Positions 21,724-29,650 of a stretch of 64,000 nt of DNA are shown here, in pieces. Source of the DNA: Dendrocalamus latiflorus. Its lineage: Eukaryota > Streptophyta > Magnoliopsida > Poales > Poaceae. The notes below the pieces were generated by a model. That model worked only from the letters and a program-made list of their open reading frames with translations. It searched no databases and was not told where the DNA came from. The DNA is taken from NCBI GenBank assembly GCA_017311315.1, contig CM029671.1:17234565-17298564 (forward strand), in the 5' to 3' direction. Made by a program: the position numbers and the translations under genes. Positions within the stretch are counted from its first letter, which is position 1; each line of letters starts with the position of its first letter.

Positions 21724-22064
21724 GATGGTGTTTCATTCCGCTGCGGGAGATCAACGGCTTTCCTCACCCCTGACGATAGCTCGTTAAGCTATCTGCTTAT
21801 TCCACCGTGATTAATGCTTAAAGCTTAGTTAATCAGGTTGTAATTATAGTAATCATGTCTTTGCCTTAATCCTGGGATTATGTACTGACATATATATATA
21901 CTTTCCTGGGTGGAATGAAAGGGTATCGAAAATATCCTGAAATATACTGTAGCCCTAGTTTTAGTTAGCTTAGTTCTTCGTAGCTCTTGGCGATTTCCCC
22001 TTTGCTCCACTCCAGATTTTCGTTGTCCATCCTCGATTTGGATCTCCCATCCGGGAATGTGACA
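21629..22064 (+). repeat. 3' LTR (436 bp)
   Basis: Nearly identical to 18084-18523 and ends GAATGTGACA before the CCCTG duplication. The chimeric open frame terminates within its first 95 bp. Confidence 0.95.
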
Positions 22065-22940
22065 CCCTGTCACAGGGGGAGGAGGTGTTTGGCTGCCGAA
22101 GGGAGCTCACTGGCGTGCAGCCACTGGTGGAGGCGCTGCCGCCCTCGGTGTGGATGGCAGCGAAGCTCGCGGTCGCTGCGGCGGCCGTGGCGGTGGCGTA
22201 CGGCCTCGAGCTCCGCATCGGCGGCAGTCATGGGCACGGCCGTGCTCGGTGCGGCTAGCGTCGCAGGGGCCGCCGCGGTGAACTCCGTCGTGCCGGAGGT
22301 TGCCGCCGTGGGGCTGAACAACTACGTAGCCAGCTGCGACGACCCCATCAAGCTGGAGAGCGGCGAGGTGGAGGCCATCGCTAGCAAGTGAGTTCGGATT
22401 GCCCATGTGTAGCTGCTGCATTGTGTTTATGCTCGAGTCGTATGTAACAGCTGTTCGATTATCTAAACCTGTTGCTGTGATGTGTTTTTTTTCCAATTTA
22501 GGCTCACGCTGTTGTTTTTTAAGTCATTTACTTTTGAAGGTCCCATTCGTTGTAGGAATGCTAGCAAAATTTCGGTGTAGGGTTTTTTAGTAAAAGAGGA
22601 AACATATAATTTGTATATGTTGAATGCATCTCTCTTCCTCCATTATCTTATCCTTTATTTTGTTTTAGATATGGAGTTAGTACACAAGATGTGGCCTTCA
22701 AAGCGGAGCTCTGTGATTTGTATGCCAGGTGAGCCTTTTGATTCTCTTGATATTTCTCAGTTGTTTTCCATGCTTGGGAACATGGTGTTAGCTTCTAAGC
22801 CCAATGGTAATTGTATATGGCAGTATGGCACTACTTCTACTGTGTTCTAGCTTGTTGAATTATGATCTGAGTGCCCCTTAGTCATTAATTTATTATCATT
22901 ACCATCTTGCTCCTAGAGGGGAGGGTTAATTAATCACTAC

Positions 22941-23625
22941 CATCCTTGCAACAATGGAGGAGTACGTCAGAGCAGTTTGTTGTAATATTCTGCTTGTTAA
23001 CTCTTCCTGTTGCAAAAGTAGGAGAGTGAGGAGTGGAAGCTACTGACCTATAACCAAGAAGCTCCAAGAGCCGGCGGCGGAGGAGAAAGATGAACGTGTA
23101 GAGCCTGAACAAGAACCAGAGCCTCAACCTGAGCCTGAACAAGAACCCCAGCCAACGAAAACTACTGGAGATCTACTAGTACTCTTCTCCAAAACATTTT
23201 CTCTGGTCCATTTCTGTTCAACTCCAGTGTATGTTTCTCTTATTCCTATGTGTTCTTGCTTCTATGTAGAACTTGGATGGAGAGGTGAATCCCTTGGTTG
23301 CAGAACTTGAAGAGAACAATGCATTGGCATTAGCTATTGTGGCACCAGGTACAGTAGATCACTAGATCTTTCTGCTGTTTGTTTCAAATAGCATCACAAG
23401 TTATGTTGTTGACACATTGGCCATCTAATTGTCCAATAAATTTATCTCAGTTTTTACTGTCAAGTGTGCGATGAGAAGGAGGTGTCATCAGTTGTTTTGG
23501 TCTTGCTTGTACATGATCAAAACAAGGCATCAGCATCTCAAGACTTGTTTTCTGGCAACACATCTCGGTGGAAGCTGGCACTGGTCACTGCTCCAAGCAG
23601 CCGCACGAGCCCAGCAGTTTAGACC
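22941..23625 (+). pseudogene. AP180/CALM-type clathrin assembly protein, 3' fragment
   Basis: AP180-like ANTH proteins load clathrin onto endocytic vesicles. Exon-like pieces follow in order on the plus strand: about 22943-22975 (ILATMEEYVRA), 23065-23175 (a Gln-Glu-Pro-rich linker ending TKTTGDLL), 23270-23348 (GEVNPLVAELEENNALALAI, flanked by AG and GT) and about 23520-23625 (SQDLFSGNTSRWKLALVTAP). The whole N-terminal ANTH domain is missing and frames shift between pieces. It lies just downstream of the TIC110 fragment in the same orientation, which suggests that both were carried by one transposon. Confidence 0.7.
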
Positions 23626-23659
23626 AGATTGGTCTATCCGTCTATACAATTCTTGACCC

Positions 23660-23998
23660 ACTAGCTAGTTTTAGATACGATCTCCGATAATTCGCGATAC
23701 GCTTTCGATATGCCATTGCGTGCTTTCTCTTATGACTATGAATTATGTTGATCTTATGGCTTGTCGATTGTTGAACTTGTGTATGAATTTATTGCATGTT
23801 GAATCTATCGGTTGTCGAACTACCCGCCTATATTATCTGTTACTAATTCGAAACTGTTATGTATCCGTCCCGATGATACCATATTCGAAACTTCGAATAC
23901 TCCGAATTCGTATCTGGATTTACAGAATCCGACTCTGAATCTAAGAAAAAAAGTTATGGGTTAGGATACGGTATAAACAAATTCATCCGAATCTGATT
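23660..23998. mobile_element. hAT-like terminal region ending GCACCCCTA
   Basis: Degenerate GATACG/CCGAATTCG/AATCCGA words end at GATTGCACCCCTA, the complement of the TAGGGGTGCAATC end seen at 2369. This is probably the right end of an element of that family. The 8-bp flanking duplication partner was not found. Confidence 0.35.
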
Positions 23999-25103
23999 GC
24001 ACCCCTATTGGTGAATGGGCACAGCTGAAGGAAGGCGAGCTTCTCTGCTAATTTATGGCGTCACATTGTAATGTAATGGTGCTGGTTGCCTGAAATTTGT
24101 CATGCGTTGCCATTGTAGTAGTTCTTTTCTCTGATCAAAGTGTTTTACATTTTGCAAAAAAAATTTACGTCGTGTAGAATATGGCAAGACAATTGTAATT
24201 TGATGGACTACACTTTTATCACGTAATTATGCCTCCTTGCTCATTTGTGAGCTACCTGCAACCTCAAGGGATTGTGATTTTGTTGTCCCTGTCCAACTTA
24301 TCTGAGTATCAAAGTAACCAAGCCTACGTGTGCGTCTAAAATAAGACTAACCTTGGATTTGGGTAAGAATTTGAATCTGTTGTATTGAAATATATGGTAT
24401 TTACTCGTTATCCAAACTTTGTGGTGAGGAAATTATGCAAAGTTTTATCCAACTTGGATAAAGTACATATATGTAGACGCCTTATCCAACTAAGATAATT
24501 CTGTTGGCTTGTCTGGTCAGGCTATAGTTGTCCATGACAGTAGATGTTTCTACATATTTTGACTACCTACCACTATAATTTTAGGGGACTTAGAAGTATT
24601 TTTAGCTTTAAGAGAGGTATCGGGGACTCAAAAACTTTAGTTTGAGCCGACGAGCTTCAAGAACAGAGATTGTAGCCCATAGTCATCTCAACAACTAGAT
24701 AATCATGCAAGCATTGGCAGGCAGATGGAAGCAGTCACCAAGAGATGATCAGATTTGGACGGTAAAGAAGCGTCACAGGTCGATGCATCACGCGCTTGGC
24801 TAAACGTTTGCAATGTCAGCATAGTCCTATGTGGAGGGGAGAGAAACGGAGAGAGAGAGCCAAGCCGGCTCCCATGCAAGAGTCAGGCTATAGCACAGGA
24901 AAAGAGGCGTTATCCATGCATGTACCAATAGAACTAACTGCTATACCCATGCATGTATTAAATTATCAATACCCATGTATGTATTAAATGATTGAGAGCT
25001 CTTATGGAGATAACTTATAGCCAGCTTATTGTATGAGTTAGTTGCATCATTATCTTTTGATGACATGGAAATATATTGGAGGTAGCAGCTATCTATACTA
25101 TTA
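23999..25103. other. Intergenic, no gene seen
   Basis: AT-rich, with all frames short. A small direct repeat (TACCCATGCATGTATTAAAT / TACCCATGTATGTATTAAAT) lies at about 24944-24990. Confidence 0.4.
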
Positions 25104-25203
25104 AGGGCCTGTTTGGAACAGAGGAATTTCACAGGAATTTTGCAGGAAACAGTTTAATTCCCGCAGGAATCGGGAAAAATTCCCGCATTCCAAACAGGAC
25201 CTA
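25104..25203. mobile_element. Short palindromic MITE (GGGCCTGTTTGGAA ends)
   Basis: AGGGCCTGTTTGGAA at the left is mirrored by TTCCAAACAGGACCT at the right, and internal AATTCC blocks also pair. The element is about 100 bp and non-coding, of the common grass GGGCCTGTTTGG type. Confidence 0.65.
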
Positions 25204-25552
25204 AACTTGCTCTTACTGAACTGGCACGGCTCATCCTAATCCAAAACCCAACCCGACCCTTCTGAAAGCATACGCTCTTGTAACTTCTGATGCAACTAGC
25301 CAATCTGTTCCAGGAAGAAAAATAGTAACAGGGCAGCTTTCCCAAGAAACGCTGCCTTACGATACGCCGCGCTCGCTAGAACGTGGTGAAAAGGAAGAAG
25401 GAATTAAAGAGAGCGTGCGACTAATCGCGAGGAGATCCAACGGTGAGCAAAATCGACGGATAGATAAGGAATTTTCAAAGTGTATATACACGTAGTGAAA
25501 GGAAAGAAGAAGAAGAAAATAAAAGGGAGAGAAGCAACCAAACCAAACAATG

Positions 25553-25790
25553 AGCCTGTTCTTTTTAGCTACGCTTTGTGGCTTTTGACTGCGGCTTGTG
25601 GCTTTTAGTCTGTTCGTACGAGGGATTATGGAGTAACAGAAACTCACATACGGTTTTTGCCGATATAAATGAAGTCGGTACAGTATGTATTACAATTAAC
25701 TAGTAGATTCTATTTTAAGAAGATACTTTATTTAAAAGTTAGTTACTGTAGAAAATAAAAAAACAGTGTTTAGAAGCTAAAAAGAGCTGG
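25553..25790. mobile_element. MITE with GTTCTTTTTAGCT / AGCTAAAAAGAGC ends
   Basis: The inverted ends enclose TGTGGCTTTTGACTGCGGC and the core GAAGTCGGTACAGTATGTAT. This is the best-preserved of three related copies (others near 1920-2160 and 11641-11885). It lies in the upstream region of PsbP. Confidence 0.55.
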
Positions 25791-25851
25791 ACCAACAGTG
25801 GCAGATTGAAGAGTGGCAACGAAACGGCAGGGGGAGAGAGCACCGCAATCC

Positions 25852-25886
25852 GACGTGGGCCAATGGCGCGGCGGGGAGCCTTATCC
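25852..25886 (+). promoter_or_regulatory. Cluster of light-type promoter motifs upstream of PsbP
   Basis: An ACGTGG core, CCAAT and CTTATCC (complement of the GATAAG I-box) fall within 35 bp, about 160-190 bp before the PsbP start. This is the usual composition of photosynthesis gene promoters. Function is inferred only. Confidence 0.45.
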
Positions 25887-26043
25887 CATGGCATCGCGCC
25901 TGATCCAAACTCGATCCACACCGCACGGCCTCCACACACACCGACCAACCTCTTCCCTAGTTAACACACACACACACACACTCGCCCGCACAGACGTAGC
26001 AGCTTCCAGCAGCGAGCGAGAACCGCAGAGCTAGCCAGCGGCA

Positions 26044-27276
26044 ATGGCGTGCACCTCCTGCTTCCTCCACCAGTCCACCGCCCGCCTCGCCGCCTCGCCG
26101 CGCCTCGCTCCCGCCGCCGCCCGCACCCAGCTCGTCTGCCGGGCGCAGAAGCAGGACGCCGAGGCCGCCGACGCCGCGGTCACCCGGCGCGCCGCGCTCA
26201 CCCTCCTCGCCGGCGCCGCCGCCGTCGGGGTCAAAGTCTCCCCCGCCGCCGCCGCCTACGGAGAAGCAGGTAAGCAACGAGCCTTTGAGTGAATGAATCA
26301 TGCATGCCCGTGCACGCAACCGAGATCGATCAGGGGCAGGGATTAGCTGCGAAGAACAATCAGTGTACTGACTGACGGGTTGGTTGGTGCAGCGAACGTG
26401 TTCGGAAAGCCCAAGACGAACACGGACTACATCGCGTACAACGGCGAGGGGTTCAAGCTGATGATCCCGGCCAAGTGGAACCCCAGCAAGGAGCGCGAGT
26501 TCCCCGGCCAGGTGCTCCGCTACGAGGACAACTTCGACTCCAACAGCAACGTCTCCGTCATGATCACCCCAACGACCAAGAAGACCATCACCGAGTACGG
26601 CTCGCCCGAGGAGTTCCTCTCACAGGTACTGACATATACTGCCACCAGCTCGCTGCTCCACTACTAACGAAATTTAGTTTTCAGAAGAGCATTTATGCCC
26701 GCCTGCTTTCAAGATTTGTACGATTTAGTTTTCAGGAGAGCATGTATAGGATTAATTAAGCGCGACCCAGCTAGTATATGTAAGTGGAACTCATGCATCG
26801 ATCTGTACATGTGCAATGCTTCAGGTGGACTACTTGCTTGGCAAGCAGGCCTACTCCGGCAAGACAGACGCCGAGGTATGCCACTGTTAATTTGCGCATT
26901 TACATTAAAAAAAAATAGGATTTTGCAAAAAACAAAGAAATTAAAAGAGTCAGTTATATGTGGTGTGAGCTGTGCTGACTAGTAAGGATGGTTTGATGCA
27001 TGTGTGTATAAACAGGGCGGGTTCGAGACCGACGCGGTGGCGACGGCCAACGTCCTGGAGAGCTCGGCACCGGTGATCGGCGGGAAGCAGTACTACAGCA
27101 TAACGGTGCTGACGAGGACGGCGGACGGCGACGAGGGCGGCAAGCACCAGCTGATCACCGCGACCGTGGCGGACGGCAAGCTCTACATCTGCAAGGCGCA
27201 GGCCGGCGACAAGAGGTGGTTCAAGGGCGCCAGGAAGTTCGTCGAGAGCACGGCCAGCTCCTTCAGCGTCGCATGA
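26044..27276 (+). CDS. PSBP: PsbP, oxygen-evolving enhancer protein 2, 4 exons, 256 aa
   Basis: Extrinsic 23-kDa lumenal subunit of photosystem II that retains Ca2+ and Cl- at the manganese cluster. Exons: 26044-26269, 26393-26625, 26825-26875, 27016-27276; all are GT-AG and in phase. The bipartite transit peptide has a stromal part (about residues 1-35) and a twin-arginine thylakoid signal (VTRRAALTLLAG...SPAAA) before the mature start AYGEA. The mature domain shows ANVFGKPKTNTDYIAYNGEG, YEDNFDSNSNVSVMI, VDYLLGKQAYSGKTDAE and the conserved C-terminus GDKRWFKGARKFVES. Length and motifs match intact grass PsbP. The gene stands alone, and light-type promoter motifs lie upstream. Confidence 0.97.
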
Positions 27277-27730
27277 GCTGCTGACGATCGATCGATCGAT
27301 GAATCGAATTGCTCAGGGACGCACGCACCGTGTACGTAGAGAGGGCATGCATGTGTGTTTCTTTGATTGTACATGAGAACAAACTAAGGAGATCGAGGTC
27401 CATTTCCCTGCAAGGATTTCTGTGGTCCATGTTTAAGAAATCTTAGTAATAATGTTCCATTTTTGTATCTTCGTATCCTTGCTAGGAGGTGCTTTAATCT
27501 AGTATCTATAAAAATTAGTACATTTTTTACATCACTTAGAAAAAGAGCTAGTTATACTATCATTTACATTGCTAGCATTAGAATATTGCTAGCATTAGAA
27601 TCTTTAAAAGGGTAAAATTATAAACGAAACAAGTGGCATAATTAAGATTAATTTTAGCGACTTGTGTGTCCATTCTGGCTAGAGATCAGGCGAGACCCGA
27701 TAACACTCTCGTCGGAGATCACCTACGACC
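27277..27730. other. 3' flank of PsbP, no gene seen
   Basis: Contains the PsbP 3' UTR with a GATCGATCGATCGAT run just after the stop, then AT-rich sequence with a short direct repeat (TTGCTAGCATTAGAAT, about 27568-27600). Confidence 0.45.
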
Positions 27731-27739
27731 GGAGCGCGA

Positions 27740-28252
27740 CAGTGCGATGCGGATCTTCTTGATCGCCACCTGCTCCCCCGTCTCCGAGTTGAGGTCCGAG
27801 CTGCCAAAAAAAAAAAAAAAACCCTGCACAAATCAAACACACGAATCAGATGTGGAGCGAGCGGCGAGCAGCGAGGAGAGGCAACGGACCAGACCGAAGG
27901 CGTCCTTGCCGATGGCCTTTCAGGGACTCGTGTGCCCAGAAGAATCACATTTCCACACGTAAAAGAATCTGAACTTTTCTTTGACAATGGATAGCACCAT
28001 ATGTACAAGCACCGAATGTGTAAACTACGGTAAGATCACAGTCAAGTCAGTTACACTGAGGATGGGGGGCTTGCACTTGGCGGTGACCACCAGCACGTTG
28101 CCGAAGATGTTGTAATGGATTAACCTCCCGCTGTACCTCAGCGAGGCCTAGATGTTCTCCATCATTCCCGCCGGCGGCGCCGCCGCCACGGCGGCTGGCT
28201 GCTGCCCACGCGACCCCGCGCCGACGTCCGGCTGCTGCGCCCCGCCGTCCAT
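27740..28252 (-). pseudogene. MPK6-like MAP kinase, N-terminal pseudogene
   Basis: Group A MAP kinases phosphorylate targets in stress and developmental signalling. From ATG 28252 the frame reads MDGGAQQPDVGAGSRG and continues to MMENI, followed by a TAG (28150-28148) where the family has Gln. It then continues in frame with LIHYNIFGNVLVVTAKCKPP and breaks at about 28060. Further pieces at 27918-27887 (IGKDAFGLV, a changed glycine loop) and 27806-27740 (DLNSETGEQVAIKKI, the ATP-binding Lys region) are separated by unrelated sequence including a long A/T tract. The catalytic loop, TEY activation site and C-lobe are missing, so this is a non-functional fragment. Confidence 0.8.
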
Positions 28253-28894
28253 CTCCGCGCAGGGATTCGGGTTTGGATCGCGAGGGGGACGGAAGGGAAG
28301 GGAAAATGCACATGCATGGGAGTGGTGGAATTCGTTGCGAGCTGTCTCTGCAACAATTTCTAACCATTAACCACACAGGTTGAGCTAAATTGATTCAATT
28401 CTTAGCACGTAGCATATAGATATTCACATGAGATACTCTAAAATACCGTATCGAAAAAATCAAGATACTCTAAAATACCAAATCGAAAAAATCAAGCTAA
28501 AAAAATAAAAGTCTATAATACCCTCACAAATCAATGGTCATATTTTATTTCAACTACCAGTATAATGTACTATAAAAAAATCTCTAGAAAAGAGAATAAA
28601 AAACAAAATATGGTTGTCTACGTGTCAACCAAATGATATTTTTATATTAGGAGTGACTATTGCACAGGTGATTGAAATTTTTTTATCTTTCAGTCACCTG
28701 AAGTTGCAGATGATTTTTTTGAATAGGGGTTACAACTTTAGTTGATTGAGAGTGCAATTTTAGGTAACTAAAAAATAAAAAAAAATTTAGTCGCCTGTGC
28801 AACCTCATTGTTGGGACTTGTCAACCCTGTGTTGTTGCCACCACACTTCGCCCCCTGTGTTGTTGCCACCACACTTCGCCGTCTCACCCACCTC
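28253..28894. other. AT-rich spacer with small repeats
   Basis: No gene. A tandem duplication of about 32 bp (AGATACTCTAAAATACC...) lies at 28431-28495, a palindromic MITE at 28660-28802, and a 2x repeat TGTTGTTGCCACCACACTTC at 28829-28880. Confidence 0.55.
28660..28802. mobile_element. Palindromic MITE, about 143 bp
   Basis: The left arm TTGCACAGGTGATTGAAATT... and the right arm ...ATTTAGTCGCCTGTGCAA are inverted over about 50 bp each, with only a short loop. No clear target duplication. Confidence 0.6.
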
Positions 28895-28919
28895 TATAGT
28901 TTTTCTTTTGGCCCAAGCA

Positions 28920-29095
28920 CTATGGGCCGGCCCAAGCACGGCCCGTGAAAGCACGGCCCAGGAACGGCCTGGCCCGCAGCGCGCCGTGCCCGTGCCTGGC
29001 ACGGCCCGGCCATAGTGCCGTGCTGGGCCGCCATTTCGGCCCACAGTTCCGGCCCAGGCACGGCACGGATAAACAGCCGGCCCGGCTGCGGCACG
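28920..29095. repeat. Left subterminal GCACGGCC cluster of the hAT element
   Basis: Many direct and inverted copies of GCACGGCC/GGCCGTGC-like words. The counterpart cluster lies at about 32295-32490. Confidence 0.75.
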
Positions 29096-29168
29096 ATCCC
29101 CCCTCCCGACCGTTGGATGCCCCCCTCCCCTCCATCGAGGCCGTTAATTTTGCCCGTTGGGGGGCTGA

Positions 29169-29175
29169 TATAAAA
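29169..29175 (+). promoter_or_regulatory. TATA box of the hAT transposase gene
   Basis: TATAAAA is followed by a CT-rich leader. The transposase start lies about 475 bp downstream, and a probable 5' UTR intron (29532-29618, GTAAAG...GTGTAG) lies between them. Confidence 0.55.
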
Positions 29176-29538
29176 GGCGCCGCGGCCGCTGCTGCTCTCC
29201 CAATCCCTAACCCTAATTCATTTCTCTCCCTCCCCGCCGCGGCTCGTCTCTGGACTCTGGCTCTCTGGCTCTCCGCCTCTCCCTCTCGTCTCTCTTGTGA
29301 TCTTGTCTCCGCTCCTTCTTCTCCCCTTCCGGCACACGGCACGGCATAGAGCACCCCTCTTCTTGATCCCGCATCCTCGATGTAGCCTCGTCCTCTCTCT
29401 GTCATCCTCGTCGTCTTCTCCGTCGACCTCACCAGTACCGGATGCCGGCGATTCTGGTGCTCCGGATTCGAATCCGTTGAGGTACCAGGGTCGTCGACGT
29501 CGCCGGCGATTCTGGTGCTCTGGCTGCCAAGGTAAAGG

Positions 29539-29560
29539 TAACCCTAACCCTAACCCTAAC
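29539..29560. repeat. Telomere-like (CCCTAA)n run in the probable 5' UTR intron
   Basis: About three and a half CCCTAA units, with further isolated CCCTAA words nearby. The period is 6 rather than the 7-base plant telomere unit CCCTAAA. Such telo-box-like sequence is common in plant 5' leaders. Confidence 0.6.
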
Positions 29561-29650
29561 TTGCTAACCTAAGTCCCTAACCCTAGATCTGACTGTTTCC
29601 CGCCGTGTTTTTGTGTAGCCGTCGAGGAACCGGGACGCCGGCGAGGGACG

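Larger units (their letters stand above)
18084..22064 (+). mobile_element. Complete LTR retrotransposon carrying captured host gene pieces
   Basis: The LTRs are 440 and 436 bp, begin TGTCA and end TGACA, and are flanked by the 5-bp duplication CCCTG (18079-18083 and 22065-22069). A primer-binding site TGGTATCAGAGC (initiator tRNA-Met type) starts 3 bp after the 5' LTR, and a purine tract precedes the 3' LTR. No protease, integrase, RT or RNase H motif was seen. Instead, one 1065-codon frame contains EPS15/Pan1-like, DJ-1-like and eEF2-derived segments. It is therefore non-autonomous and of transducing type, as in maize Bs1. The insertion interrupts TIC110 exon 1. Confidence 0.93.
17901..22729 (+). 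pseudogene. TIC110: TIC110 5' fragment, split by an LTR retrotransposon and frameshifted
   Basis: TIC110 is a channel/scaffold protein of the chloroplast inner envelope import machinery. Exon 1 begins at 17901 (MELSLLSAKPSLRTPASLLL) with a Ser/Arg/Pro-rich transit peptide and is cut at 18083 by the element at 18084-22064. The frame resumes at 22070 and encodes the first membrane region (ELTGVQPLVEALPPSVWMAA). A frameshift near 22225 follows, then VNSVVPEVAAVGLNNYVASC in another frame up to the donor at about 22389. A second exon at about 22669-22729 reads YGVSTQDVAFKAELCDLYAR. The remaining exons (about 900 aa in the family) are absent. It is therefore a truncated, doubly damaged copy. An in-frame ATG at 17706 lies upstream, but the transit-peptide start at 17901 fits better. 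Confidence 0.85.

Noticed and set aside
29539..29560. Interstitial telomere
   Set aside because: Too short, and the period is six rather than the seven-base plant unit.
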